From the NCBI GenBank assembly GCA_027924645.1, contig BSBN01001807.1, forward strand, positions 13,596,001-13,660,000: DNA of 64,000 nucleotides. The letters are read 5' to 3'. The stretch's first letter is position 1. Every line of letters starts with the position of its first letter. The notes below the pieces were generated by a model, which was not told the origin of the DNA, did not search any database, and saw only the letters and a list, made by a program, of their open reading frames with translations. Both the position numbers and the translations under genes were made by a program. Below are positions 24,901 to 37,799 of the stretch, one piece after another. Origin of the DNA: Cunninghamia lanceolata. Lineage: Eukaryota > Streptophyta > Pinopsida > Cupressales > Cupressaceae.

Positions 24901-25785
24901 GTACTGGCAATATGCAAATTGAAATGATAATTATAGATTTAATCTAGCGTCTGTAACTCTTAACTCTTGAGTTTGAATTTAAGGCTGGTCATTGTAGAAA
25001 ACTGAAGCTGTTGCAACTGGATTCTGTGGCATTCTAATTTCAAATCAATAATGATTGCTTCACAGTTTGGATTGGACTACATTTTCAAAATCTCATGGTC
25101 AGATCTCTCATGTATTTTCCACCATTGAGTAAATATAGGGCAAGTTTGTCTTTAACAGCTTGACTTTACTACACAGTCGGATATGGCGGAGCTTAAAAGG
25201 CCGGCAAATTGTTTACTTTCAACCATCAGATACAATCCCACTTATGAATTGATACTTCTGCTACAAGTGGATGGCAAGTTCAATACTGCACTTTTCGTAT
25301 CAGAACTCAGGAGCCACCAAATTGGTGTTTCGGTTGGTGGTGACCTAAAACAAACTACCATTACCTTTTATTTTCATTGTGAACTATATGTCTGACCTCA
25401 TTTTTTTATGGGTATGGTGTAGTTGCAATCAGATTCAAAAAAATCATCGAGTACAAAGAAAACGGAAAAGAAAAACGGCCAAACCCTCCTGATCAATGCC
25501 CACAAGAGCAAAATAATTCTATGCGAATTAAACTTACTTTGATGTAATCTTTCCCAATTTAAAATTAAACCAAAAAAATTACAGCTAATCATACCCCAAA
25601 TAGGAAACGATGGAAAAAAAAAGTGAGCAGAATAACATCAAATCCAAGTTACTAACCTGAGCAAAGTTGATAATGAGGGAGCGAAAGCGTGGGTAGCGGG
25701 CGGCCTGTACTTTGAGCCTGGAGGCAACGGGCTTGCTTAGAGTTCTGATCAATAATGTTCCCAATTTCGCTAATGGAAGAATCAT
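21999..25785 (-). CDS. OPA3: OPA3-like mitochondrial protein (exons 1-3)
   Basis: OPA3-family proteins are small mitochondrial inner-membrane-associated proteins linked to organelle shape in animals; the plant role is little known. Exon 1 (25785-25657) starts MILPLAKLGTLLIRTLSKPV, the family's usual beginning, and ends FAQ before GTTAGT. Exon 2 (22601-22467) follows a CAG acceptor and holds the conserved NLQRRIYGH and RPLDEEKAVQAATDLLGE, ending before GTAATA. Exon 3 (22085-21999) reads AAVIFEVQRSVRSEARKEEA and ends RRQELE before GTGAGT. All three join in phase 0, 117 codons with no stop. An upstream in-frame Met at 25845 adds an acidic stretch and is less likely. Introns are 3,055 and 381 bases. 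Confidence 0.87.
24381..25131. repeat. Long imperfect inverted repeat (foldback) in OPA3 intron 1
   Basis: Left arm 24381-24688 and right arm 24818-25131 are reverse complements with frequent mismatches and small gaps. Matched blocks include GCTGTTGCnACTGGATTCTG, CATGAGAGATC and TACATTAAATCTATAAT. The loop (about 130 bases) contains an extra copy of part of the arm, CCAGTACTCAGCCAGATGT. A transcript would fold into a hairpin of about 300 base pairs. A MITE or foldback transposon is likely; no flanking duplication was identified. Confidence 0.7.
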
Positions 25786-26033
25786 GATTATGATGAAGAT
25801 CTCCTCCTCCTCCTCCAATCTAAGTAAATGTTCTACTCGACTCAACGTGCATTACAGAATTTTTCAGTTCATTTTATTCGTTTGGGAGAATGAATGCCTT
25901 GTCAAACAAGCCATCACTTTGCCCCTTTCGACTCCAGGGAAAACTCAACCCGCAAAAAAAACAATTTAACCCCCTACTGCTTAGATAAACCAACCGGCTT
26001 TTGCATTTGCGTGGAGAAAGATAGTGGGAATTG

Positions 26034-26041
26034 CTTTTATA
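26034..26041 (-). promoter_or_regulatory. OPA3: Candidate TATA box of the OPA3-like gene
   Basis: The minus strand reads CTATAAAAGC about 250 bases upstream of the chosen ATG. Context only; the transcription start is not known. Confidence 0.35.
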
Positions 26042-26099
26042 GTTTATCTTAGCTGGCATTTTTTTTTTTCAGTTAGTTGTTCTTTGACTTTGGCAAACT

Positions 26100-28690
26100 T
26101 ACATTTTGGTTTGAAAGTTGGGCCTTGGTTCGAATGTGATTTGCAGGGTTTGAATGTAACATGAAATCCCTCCAAGTTCTGATTTTGTGTTTCGTTTGGA
26201 ATAGTAGAGATGTCTACATATATTTATAATTTTATCAAGTATTATAAGGAATAGTTTTGTTAAAAAAATATAAAATTTTCCATTAAGGGGTATAAATATA
26301 TATGTACATGTCAATCATTTAAGAGTATTTTTAAGAGTTATTAATTTTAAGAATTTTATTAGGATAATTTAAAATATTTTTATGATTTTATAAAAAAGAA
26401 GTAATTTTGAAGGTATTAAAATTTATTCATATTTTTTATTATTGTTAAAGATATTTAACATTCATACAATAAGTATTAATTATAAGAAGGACGATTTAGG
26501 TATGTATTTTTTTAGAAGCATTATATTTGTTTGCAAATAATGGATACATTGTATAAGAAGTCACCTAAAAAATGTATTAATTTTTAAAATTAAAATAAAT
26601 CATAGATTTGTCTATTTTTTATGCATCACAATGCTTAGTTAACATAGCTATAAATATTTGTACCTATAGGAAATCATACTAACAAATCATATTATAGTTA
26701 GTTGCATGAACATACATTATATTAATAGAATTTTTTATATAGCTACAATTACAAGCACACAATTGAAAGAGTGATTTCATTGTAAGTAGTGCTAGTTTAT
26801 TTATATTTAAAAAAATATATCTATATATGCGGAGACTCGAGGTCTTTTGAGTTCTCCACCTTTTTTTTCATTCAACCATTTCCAATTTCTTTTTTGGGAT
26901 TTTCTTATTTTTTATTTATTCCTATTTCTTTTTTTCATTTTTTTTGGCTATATATTTACATAGAAAAAATGAGTGTTCTCATTTCCACTCCACCCTAATA
27001 TGACTATTGAATGCCTCTCGGCATAAAGACCACCACATGACTTCAATAGAACAATGTTGACTTATATCACAACTAATGACATTCTAAACAAGCACGTATC
27101 AAATGTTTCCCTCCTTAAAGACAAGAAATCCAACCAATGCTCTTCATTTTTCCTATTGTTAACATAACTTACTTTTTCTATCTTAAAGTATCACTCGAAT
27201 AAGAATGAAGTCAATATTCTAATTGAGTTGAGAGAATTAACTTGAGAGGTAGTAGTGAACATCAAACATGTCCTCTCTACATCACCAATATTTATTGTGG
27301 CTATTTTGAACATCAACACCTACGACTTCTGTATGCTTATATCCCATGTCATTTTGATGAGGATTTGTGTACCATTGCCCCTTGTAACAAGTGAAATTGT
27401 AAGATATGTGAAACAAAATCTATCTAAGATCTAATGACTTAAGAAACAGGTACAAATAAGAAAAGTTCAAACAAAGAGATTCAAATAATCAAAATGGATA
27501 TTCGTTTAATATGAGAGTGTAAAAAGTACATAGCTATGAGAGTACATTTATAGAAAATGCAAAGGGAGAAGGAGGTGAACACCTTGCCCATTAGGAAGTG
27601 TAACTCCCAAGATATGAGAAGATACCTCAATATCCAAATAGGGAATGTGTTAACTCCCATGGAAGAATGTGACACCTATCACACCCAAAACTTAACCTAA
27701 GTAATAACTATCTTAAGCAAGCTAAATTAAAGGAGTAAGAAAATGCATGAAATAAAGAAAATACAAAATACTCCCACAAAAATAGGGATAAATCTTGGGT
27801 TATCAATGTCCTATCACACACCCACATAATTATCAAATTCCACAATCACACATAATGACAATTTTGGCAGTCAAGTACATTACAGAGTGGACATCACACA
27901 ATAGAACCATACTATCCATATTATTGTCATTGATATCATGTGATCTTATATGCCTAGTATATGCAAACACACAATGTGCAATTGATATCCTTAATTACTT
28001 CAATGGTACCTTATTATGAAGCATGGCCATATTATTGTTGCATATAAATGTATGAATGCAATACATATTGCACACTCCTCAACATTCACCAAGACGTTTA
28101 TTTGTCCCATGAGGACTTTTCACTGCTTGTATGTCATAGATGCATTCCTAATGTTTGTTAACATTTCTTTGAATTTGTCTTGTTCTTGATCATATCCTTG
28201 TTGATCAAAAACTATCTCCATAGTCATAATTGTATAGAATGTAACCCATAATGCTTTACCATAAGTGTTGGCTACTAACACACAGAGTAAAAACATTACA
28301 AATAAAAAATAATATCATTACATCACATACTACTTAATGTACTACACATATATCGATAAATCATTATTAAGCACAATAATAAATGGGGGATACCTTCATA
28401 TAATGACATGTCTTTCACAAGAGATTACTAGGCGAGATCACCAACAAGGATAATTGATCTTCCACCAAATTTTTGTGTGTCGTGTGATGGAAACACTTCA
28501 ATTGCAAGCACTTGTTGATATCAACAAACAACTTGGGTCCTATAAAACATTTAATCAATGAGAATAGATTGAATATGCTTCAACTCTTCTCGTAGTGCAA
28601 CTAATGATTGACCATTCAAACACCAGGCATACATTTAAGGATGAATTAATTGTATTGGCATGTATGTTGAAGCAACAACTCTTATTTTTT
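26100..28690. other. AT-rich intergenic stretch; nothing recognised
   Basis: Only short low-complexity ORFs are present. A T-rich tract lies at about 26850-26960. No LTR ends, binding site or protein family was seen on either strand. Confidence 0.5.
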
Positions 28691-29122
28691 ATATTAGTAA
28701 GCTACAAACCCAGGTGCAGGTTCTGATAACAAAAGCCAATCTAGTAGTAAAATAGGCCCAAGGCCACAAACAGCTCAAGCACAGTAGACTAATAGCAAAA
28801 TTACATAATAAGATAGTTCAGAGTCCAAGTCTATAAACAAAAGCAGATAACAAACTAACTAAGTAAAGATTTCCAATCATCAGAAATTAGATTTAGCATT
28901 TTCTCCTTGTCCTCGATCAGACCCCACGTTGTTATCCTGATCCACCTGCAGAATAGAAAAGGTAGCAGCAGCCCTATGAGAAGACTTCAAAACCATTTTA
29001 ATCAATGCCTTAACTTTGCCCTCCATGGCTGAGAGTCAAGCCTTGACCTCCACAAGTTCCATCTCCAGCATTCTGTTACCCACCTCCACTCTGGCACTCA
29101 TCACTTCCTTATCCAGAGTTTT

Positions 29123-30642
29123 CTAAATTTTAGCTTCCTTAGGGTTAGTGTCATAAAAAGAATTATTCATCAACTTGAAATGACTTGCGTCGTCTTGTTC
29201 CTGCACAGGAGTTGTTTTGACTTCTTTTATTTCAAACTCCTGCTCCATATCATCTTGTTTAGAAGCAGAGGAGTAGTTAACAATTTTCAACACTTGGGGC
29301 CTTTCCCCAGCCAACCTAGAAGACCTCCTTAAACTCGGTCTTCTCACAGTGTTATCTTTTCCCATAACTTTCTCCTTAACAATCTGAACCTCTTCCTTAA
29401 CAATCTCAACATCTTCCTTATTCTATTCATCCTGCTTGTCCATCCTTTCCTCAACCTGTTGATTAACATTCCCTGGCCCCTCAACACTTCTTTTACCCCT
29501 CTTCTTTTTGCTTTTAGTAAAGGTGGGATTCACCCTTTTAAGTTTCTTGTTGCCCTGAATCGGCGGTTTATTCTTGAGGTCACAGAGACCCTCCGCAGAT
29601 TGCTCGCGAGATTGGCCGTGAGACTCCAAATCAATAGAAATAGAGGCCCTCAGAGCCCAACCCTCAATATGAGCCTTAGAAAGTGAGGTGGTCTTCGCCC
29701 CAGGTGGGCTAGAAACAGGGAAGAAGGACAACTCATAGGAGGGTTATAAGGTGAATTAGGATCATAGGGCAATGGGGTTTTTCAAGTGGAGGAGCTTCCA
29801 AACCCAACACTAAGAGGAACATTATCCTTAGAGTCATCATTGGGGCTATCTTCAACAAGACGAGCTAAAGGGGGTTTTTCAAAGCACAACACAAGATGGT
29901 AGTGATAAAGGCGAAAGATGAGCCCTTGGTGTAAAGATAAAGCAACCATCTCAGGATTTCCCTCCTTGGCCTTCTTAGTTTGAAGCACAAAGAACTCAAG
30001 ACTAAAGAGAAGGTAAAAAGGAAGGTTAACCAAGATTTTATGGCGGAAATGGTTCAACAATGCAAAGTGATAATGATAAAAACACATGTAGCACCCTTCT
30101 AGGGTGAAAAACTTCATGATAAGAAAATATACTTGATCCCAAGGGTTGATCAAGATCACATGATCAAAACCACCTTAAAGCCTAATCTGCTTTTCCCCTT
30201 TGTGGTAGAACTACTTTAATCCTTCAGTATCTTGGACCCTCGTTTGTTTCTTAATCCTTTTCCCTTTTCAAAGTAGACCCATAGCATTGGAAATGGATTC
30301 CTTTGACACAACAAACTGCACCCTGCCAACTTTTACCCTCCTATTCCCATCCTAGGAACCAGCAAATTGGGTCGAGAGAAGCTCATCATAGCCATTTAGA
30401 CTTTTAAGAAAAGGAGTCACACCACCCTCATAGGCGGTACTCCAAACTTGTAAATCCTCCTTAAATTCCCCACATGTCATTAGCTCTGTCCTAACATTCT
30501 CCCCACCCATTTTCCTAGCCAAACACCTCTCAGAGCAGACAAAGTAGTTGCAAGGAATGGAGAAGCACAGAGATAGAACAAACAAACTAGAATTAAAAAT
30601 CTTTAAACCAACTTCTCTTCTCAAATTCCCAAGTATGTCCAT
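29123..30642 (-). pseudogene. Decayed ORF block of unknown, probably transposon-borne, protein
   Basis: Four open segments in minus frames (30642-30352, 30159-29782, 29731-29423, 29365-29123) follow one another with stops and frame changes. The first half holds GVTPFLKSLNGYDELLSTQF and, in the next, HYHFALLNHFRHKILVNLPF, a globular hydrophobic region. The later parts are polar and basic (KSKKKRGKRS; RRPSLRRSSRL). I cannot name the family. Plant repeats often carry such gag-like or additional ORFs, so a transposon origin is likely but not shown. Confidence 0.45.
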
Positions 30643-31019
30643 CCCATCCCCAAGCGTGTTCTTGTCATTATTTCATTCAACAGGCAACTTGTGCAAGCCC
30701 GTCACAGCCAACCCATTCAAACGGGAGTGAAAAGACCTTTTAAGTTGACGATGATGACTACTGTGGATACTGCTGAGTTGTCTCAAGTCCACATGGGACT
30801 CCATAGTCCACATCATCAAGAGAGGATGAGTGGGAAGCGTCCTGACGTCATCAATGTCACATCCCTCCAAGAGATGAGGGAAGCTCGAGAAGACTTCACA
30901 CAAGGCAATGCAAATTATGATAGCAGCCATAATGAATTAGCGAGATGCCTCATTCAGAATGTTAACTTTAACATTCGAGGGAAGACTATCAATGTTTCTC
31001 CAACACCTTAAGGAATTAA

Positions 31020-32870
31020 GGTTAATCCCTAGGTTCACCATAAGGTCAGCTATACAATTGCCTTCTCTCTATATCTATGTATCACTTCACTACCTTCAAA
31101 ACTTAGAAGAAGGGTTTTGATATCTTCCACTATATCCTCCATCTGCCAACCAACCCTAGCATACAACTCTTGTGGGTGCAAGGATCAACAAGGTATTTTT
31201 TCCATAGGCCAACTTACTATTGATTGCTTTCTTGATGTAATTAATAAGGTAATATTTTCTTATTTTAGTGGTTTCTTAGATGATCATCTTTAGAGGTTCA
31301 TCATTGCTATGCAATTTAGAATATCTAATGATTATGTCAAATGCAATGTGTTATTGTTTACTCAAATCAATCAAAGGAGCTAATGAATGCTAGAATGTGC
31401 TCTAAACTAGATTTTGTAATCAACTTAGGACTTCATGAATCGTGTGGTTATTTATTGCAAAATATATGGTAATTGATATTAGTTTCAGTCATAGTTTTGT
31501 AAGATGGAAAATGTAAGATGGAAAAGAGAGCCTAATCGATTATACACTGACTAGATCAATCTTTTCTATCGAACTTTTGAACACTATTCGAGGGAGACTT
31601 GTACGCTTGGCTAGTAACAGTCCTCAAGGGAGATCCAAGTTGTTTGGGCTCTGTTCTTTTGTTGTAATAGTGGAGATTTATTTGAGAATAGCAATATCTA
31701 CTATTTAAGTGACCTAATTAACAAAATGAACAACTTACAGGTGTTACAGATCTACCATACAAAAATAGGAAGCAGATTGGGAATGAGCAGGGTAAGGGGA
31801 GCTTGTAGCTGGAAATAGGGACAGACTTGGTAGGACTTGGGTGATGGGTTCCCTAGTCCTAGGGTTTTTTCCCTAATAAAGTTTGTATGCAATGATATTT
31901 GTTGCTTTCGTCTTCCTTCGCCTATCGGTGCCTAAAACTTCTAATTTGGATCTATGCACATAAAAGAGGGAAAATGGTTGTGTTATATGGGGGCTTACCT
32001 CAGTCAAACCTTGTGTTGGTGTTTCCACCTCCACAACAACAATGATAGATGATGATGGAGAGTGTGCTCGCGATGAGCAGAGGCAAAACATGTAATAAAC
32101 ATTGTAATAATGAAATAGAATGAAATAGAGTTACCATGAGCATGAAACCCTAATGGATTTGATGTCACAACATCGATCATCTACAAGGAGTCAAAGGAGA
32201 AGGAAGAAACTTCCTCTTAGACTTGCAAGGGTTAGTACATACAACAATAGTCTTCACAAATAGAGAGCTTATAGAGAGAGAGAAAGAGATAGCCTATTAG
32301 AGAGAATCATTGAATATAGAGAATGTGTGTTCAAATGAGTGAGAGAGAGTTGTTTATATATGAATTCCAATTACTTTTCAAGGGCCCAATTGAGTTGAGG
32401 CTAACAAGGTGTATCACTTAAGTCAAGAGGATGACATTCAAATATAATCTTTTGGGGCCAAACTAGTAGGACTCAAGTGCTAGGCACTAGTGTCCTAGTG
32501 ATTTGGTCTCTTGAAGTGCCATATGTTAGAGGACTTATCCTTGTATCTCCAAAAAGTGGTGCAATATGCACATATTAAGCAGAGATGAACATACAAGCTA
32601 AAACAAGTGCTAAACCTAGTGTTAAATTGTAAGCGGTAATAATTTATGACACTACATTTAGCCCCCACTTTAGTGAGGGTATAAACTTATGCTCACATGC
32701 TCGCTAATGTACGGAGAAGCCAAATATCATCAAGACAAAATGTTGGAGACATAGAATGTCACTAAGTTGAGAGTTGCGCTAGCCCCCAAATTTAGAATCC
32801 TACTAGTGTACAATGCTTAGATAAAGAGGTTACACATACACAAGACACATAGCATAGATCATACGTATAC
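31020..32870. other. No gene seen; possible old LTR material
   Basis: A run of GAGAGA-rich sequence at about 32265-32350 and a stretch near 32650 (TTTAGCCCCCACTTTAGTGAGGG) are reminiscent of LTR interiors. No ends or coding sequence could be fixed. Confidence 0.4.
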
Positions 32871-32877
32871 ACACAAA

Positions 32878-32995
32878 GCATACATGGAAGTCATGAAGGA
32901 TACATGGAAAATACGAAGCATACATGGAAGGCACGAAAACATACATGGAAAACACGAAGCATACATGGAAAACAAAAAGCATACAAAACAAAGTT
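32878..32995. repeat. Short minisatellite, unit about 20 bases
   Basis: Five to six degenerate units of the type GCATACATGGAAAACACGAA follow one another. The ORF on the other strand that encodes repeated CFVFSMYV-like residues is a product of this repeat. Confidence 0.75.
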
Positions 32996-33391
32996 GGTAA
33001 GCCAAAACACATAAGCAAACAAAAGAAAGATTTTGAGTTAGCGAGGTAAGCAGACCTTGGTATAAAAGGTTGTTTCAATACCTTGCATCATCCCCAAAAT
33101 ATAACAAAAAATAAATGAAAACCAAAAATAAAGGAATTCTAAAAAAGAGATAGAAGAATATAACGAGTAGATCAATTGCTTTAAGGAGAGAAGACATACA
33201 GATAGACGGGGGAGAAATCAATATGGACAAGGAAGAGTACATGACTCTGGCATTAGCTTGCTCTACTGCTAAGGGTCATGTAAACCAAGATACCTTCATG
33301 GATCACAGGCTAGCAAGCTGTGTTATGCTAGGTGACCATGAGTGTAACAAGATTAGGTCATATGAAGCACACAAGCTAGCAAGTTGTGTTA

Positions 33392-34313
33392 TGTTATGAC
33401 ATGTCCCCATTTCCAACATGATCACTAGACCGGGAACTAAGTTATCCTATCTTCATTCCCATAGGCTAACCCATCAAATCAAGGGACTAATTTGGCGAAG
33501 GTGGTAAATGAAATTAATGCACTTGCATTAATTATTCAATTGTAAACAATTAAATAATAATAATTTATTTAATTGAGCGCCATTGAGAAAATAATAAATT
33601 AAATAATATTATTTTAATATTATTTAATTAAAAGCCAAAAAATAAAAGAGGTCTAGACCTATCTGAGTACCCACTTTGGAATTTCAAAATAATAATATTT
33701 GCAATAGCACTCACCTTTGGAGGAATAAAATATTGCATTCAATCAAACGCCACATTGGAGAAATCAAATTGGAGGGAAATTTAGCAATTCAAATCTTTAA
33801 TTTGAATTGGTATAAAAAAAGGATGGATGGCTCATTTTCGGCATCATGATTATCTGGGAACTGGTATGTTGGCATTTGTTTGTCATTTTTTATACAATGG
33901 ATTTGGATGAAAACCCAAATTTCACCATTGGAGGGTGAAGTCATCCTGAGTTTGTCATTGTGCTTGATTGTAGGTTGTGTTTCGAAATTCATAGATCTAT
34001 CTTTCGTATTTTGATCGGAGATCATTGATATTTACTAGCAATTCTTTGTTGAAGACTTCTTGTATATCGAAGAGTTCATGAGAAGATCCTTGCGTCAATC
34101 TTGAAGTCATTACATACATCAAGGTGTTGAAGGAAGTTGCTGGCACCGAACCAAGATTTCTAAGAAGTGGTTACACCATAGTAAGTCTGTGAATCTTTCC
34201 AAGAGTCTATAACTACAATAGAGGAAGAGCAAACTAATGATGAGGTGACAAATTGAAGATCAATGAATGACATAGAAGATTATCAGTTGAGGTTCAAGAG
34301 GGACGATCCATCA
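33392..34313 (+). repeat. LTR (5' type) with TATA box
   Basis: The stretch starts TGTTATGACATGTCCCC and ends CCATCA just before a primer-binding-site-like sequence. A TATA box, TATAAAAAAAGG, lies at 33811. AT-rich inverted words such as TTAAATAATATTATTTTAATATTATTTAATT occur at about 33600-33630. The matching 3' LTR was not found in the window. Confidence 0.55.
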
Positions 34314-34317
34314 TAAC

Positions 34318-34335
34318 TGGCACCCATTATCGATT
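34318..34335 (+). other. Primer binding site candidate (TGGCACC type)
   Basis: TGGCACCCATTATCGATTCC resembles the TGGCGCCGTTGTCGGG type used by Athila/Tat-lineage Ty3 elements, with several changes. It lies 4 bases after the LTR end. Confidence 0.45.
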
Positions 34336-34737
34336 CCTTGGGAGGTTAATGACATTATTGAGAACTATGATTTCATATTTGAAGGCATTCACATCTAGCG
34401 CAGGTAGCATTGAGCATTGAGGAAGTTTGGCCTTGTTTGATTGACACTCATTGAAGGTGACTAGCATATCACAGCGGTAGATACTTGTTGACAACGATCC
34501 ACTCACAGTGAACTGTGGCATCCTCAAAGGCAACATTTCCACATAGCGACCAACAGTTAGCTCTAAGGATATCGCACCGACACTACCCTCGTTGGCGTTA
34601 TAGATATGCACAAAAACCTCCTCATCAGTGATTTGCTTAAGGAGAAGCTTGCTTTGTATTTGCCTCACATAAATAGCCGGTGAGTTGTAACTCACCGACT
34701 GTACGGCTGGGCCACCTGGATCTGCAGTCAACATCAT
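34327..34737 (-). other. Unrecognised 136-codon ORF, antisense just after a primer binding site
   Basis: The frame starts MMLTADPGGPAVQSVSYNSP and is open for 136 codons in fairly balanced sequence. It has no signal peptide or motif I know. It points toward the LTR at 33392-34313. It may be a decayed antisense ORF of that element or a chance frame. Confidence 0.3.
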
Positions 34738-35052
34738 CTAACCAATAAAATTGCTCAGCTGCTTTTGACTATTACAATCGTACTGTTCGTTGAGTCTGTA
34801 TTCATTGTCTTCGACCATCTGTACAAACGTCGACCAGCCGGTTGCTTACAATGCACTAGCTGGTTAAGATGTTCCCTTTGTATTTGGCATCCAACGGGTA
34901 TGTTTGTCTCAATGAAATCTCTGAACTTACAACAGTGATCTAAGACTTGTATTTGGCTATCATAGGAGCCAAGGTTGATATTGTAATTGAAGATTTGATA
35001 AACTGAGTTGTCACTAGGAGATCTGAACCAAATTTGATGTCATTGCAATTCA

Positions 35053-36224
35053 TGGAAGGCAGGGCTATGAGACTACATGGTTGAAGTTGAAGAAAATGTG
35101 GAAGTATATGCCTGCATCATGGACCAGACTTTGTTGGAACATATAGATGAAATTAAAATGAAGCAAGCAGGAGAATCAAAATCTACACAAGCAATTAGAA
35201 GAGGTACATCCAACAACTTTTCTTCAACACCAATCCTTGCTTGATTGTTGGTAGCTCATATAGCATTGAGGAATTAAAACTTCGGAGACATTATTATTGT
35301 TTGATGGACATGCTCAAAACAAGAAATCTCAAGTTCAGATGAAGCTCGCAAACACCAAAGCAAGAAAGGGTGCATGGTTATGTGAGAGATTCACCATTGT
35401 TCCACATAGGATTATTGACTCTTCTGATTCCATGGTGTCAAAAGGAAATCAGATGGATATAGTTAGATGTTCTAGGAAGAGGGAGATTTGAAGAGTTAGT
35501 TGCTGCCAACGAATGTATAACTTTTGCTGCCTTAAAGAGACAAAAGCACATTGATTTGAGTAGAAGAGAAAGAAGATAAAGGAGAGTGGGCAGCCAATTA
35601 TAAACCTTAGGGAGTTAGATTTTTAGAAGTATCAATTTGTATTGGACACTTCTCATGTGGCAATCAACACCAGTGTGGAAACTATATTTTTGTAACTTTT
35701 TAACTTCCATGACTTCCATTCAAGATTAGCAAAGGTGATGTTTTAGTTATTGACAAAATGTCTATTTAATTTCCATTATTTTGAACATATAAAGGAAAGA
35801 AAACAGATTGAATGGGTGTGGCCAAGTTTTAGAGGAAGAAAGGAAGAGTGAATAAAAGGAAGAACGATAGATTGGTTGATAGAATAAAGGGGAAGCATCT
35901 TAGAAAGAAGGAGGTGTAGCCAGTGGAAAAGAAGAGAGATCGCTACTTATGGAGAACAAGAGAGAGGAAACTAAGCCTATGTGAGGCTTGTGAAGAAGAA
36001 ACTAGGCTGTGTGAGCATGAGAGGAGAAGAGTTTAAATGTGTATATTTAGATTGAGAGGAGATAGAGACAATTTATGTAATGATTCCACTTACTTGTTAT
36101 GAATTGAAGTAGTTTTATTTTAGTTATTGTGTTGTTGATGTTTTAAGGTGTGGGAAAAGATTTGCTTGTGTTTGTGTTTGTGAATGTTGATGTAGTAGAG
36201 CAAGTGTATGTTCCTCTTGTGTCA
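35053..36224 (+). repeat. 5' LTR of the non-autonomous element
   Basis: Closely matches 37800-38976 throughout. It ends CTCTTGTGTCA directly before the primer binding site. The start is placed by where the match begins. Confidence 0.8.
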
Positions 36225-36226
36225 AG

Positions 36227-36238
36227 TGGTATCAAAGC
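36227..36238 (+). other. Primer binding site of the non-autonomous element
   Basis: TGGTATCAAAGC differs at one base from the initiator tRNA-Met site and stands two bases from the LTR. Confidence 0.8.
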
Positions 36239-36719
36239 AGGTGGTTCCTGAGCATGGAGAGTATCCACCAGGACCTGTTGAGTAGTAGAGAAGGTGGTTG
36301 TGAGAACTTGAAAGGATCATTACAGGTGTGTGAAGTCCTAATCGGTTGAGAGTTTGAAGCCACAAAAGATGAGAGTGAAGATGTGTGAAAGGTTGCAACA
36401 ATAAATTATCTGAGAGAATCTTGAAAACCTGGGGCAGGTATGGAGGAGTCCTACAATGGTGAGAGCATGAGGAGACATTACTGTGAAAAGAAAAAGAATA
36501 AGAGGAAAAAGAGAAGTTTTGTGATTGGTTGTGTGTTGATGATTCTTGTGTTGAAAAAGGGAAGAAAGATTAGATTGATGGCTGTAGTTGAAAGAGGGGC
36601 ACAAAGGTTTTGAGAAGAACTAAGGAAAGAGCTGAAGGAGAATGTTAGAGAAATCATTGCAAAGGAGAAAATGGGTAAGGAGGAGTCCCATGTTTCTTCT
36701 AATGATGTTTTGTATGTAG

Positions 36720-37252
36720 GTGGAACGAGATGAAGAAAAAGATGGAGAAAAGAAAGAGATTGCAGCAGAAGTAGTTGCAATAGTTGAAGATGAAGTGGTG
36801 GGTAGCGAGGATGAAGAAATTGAAGGTGCAGTGATAGAACATGAAGAGTTTGTAGTGAAGGATGAGGATAAAGATGATTTGATGTTACAAATTTTGGCGG
36901 TGGAAGAAGAGTGGATGTCAAAGCTTGGATGTTACAAAATGTTGCAATTGACAAGGATGTGAAAGATGTTGTAGCAGAAATTGATGTTACAGATGAGGTA
37001 AATCAGTTATGTGATGTTATTTGGTTTTCAGATGTGGTAGTAGAAAATGAGATGAATAGAGGACAAGACAATGTTGCATGGTTGTGTGTAGAGATAGTTA
37101 AGGATGTTGGATATTGGCGAAGGTGGACGGTTAAAGGTGGGTTTGAACCCACAAAGGAGGAGAGGAGTGAGGAAAGCATTTGGTGGAGGAGGTTAGACTT
37201 CAGTGGACATGAGTCCATGAGGGGAAAGAGGAGGATGAAGCGGTGTTGCTAG
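36720..37252 (+). pseudogene. Acidic interior ORFs of the non-autonomous element
   Basis: Two overlapping frames (36720-36962 and 36911-37252) encode a Glu/Asp/Val-rich sequence, for example EDEVVGSEDEEIEGAVIEHE and then NQLCDVIWFSDVVVENEM. They may be pieces of one frame after an indel near 36930. There is no known domain. The repeated acidic make-up suggests a biased sequence rather than a folded enzyme. Confidence 0.35.
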
Positions 37253-37799
37253 AGGAAGGTGGTGCATGTTCCGACACGATGCTAGAAAAGGCAGAAAAAA
37301 GATTGATTTTCAGCTCTTGGACAATGAAGGAGTTCGTTGTAGGTTGATGGCAACCTAGAAGAGTAGTGCAACTGGGTAAGTGCAAAAAGATGGGGGGCCA
37401 AAAAGTGGCCACATTGTTTTCAAAAAAAAAAATGCATAATGCGAGCATATGCTTACAAACTTTTACACAGTGTGTCTGATTCAGGAGCACTTGGGCAAAC
37501 AGACAATCAGCATCAACAAAAATATTTCAGTTTGTTTTCTTTGATTTGATGTGTGTGTATGGTCTTAGTTGGCATCTCTAGAAATGGTTTTGCTTATGTG
37601 TTTTGCATCAAGCAAAGTTAATTTTTTTATTCTGCATTAGTCTGATGGATTTCATTGTTGTGACTAATGCTCCTTTAGTCTAATTTAGTGCCTAGATGAG
37701 TTACTCCAGAGTTTCAAAAAGTTGATAGGAAGGAAACCCCATGGTTGATTGTGCTCATGCATACTCCATATTATAACAACAACAACTACTACTAATTCA

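Noticed and set aside
32830..33078. ORF with repeated CFVFSMYVF-like residues, at first sight a membrane repeat protein
   Set aside because: It translates the 20-base minisatellite on the opposite strand.
36338..37490. Minus-strand ORFs of 70-158 codons, Leu/His/Pro-rich
   Set aside because: Complement of the Glu/Asp/Val-rich interior of the non-autonomous element; composition explains the open frames.
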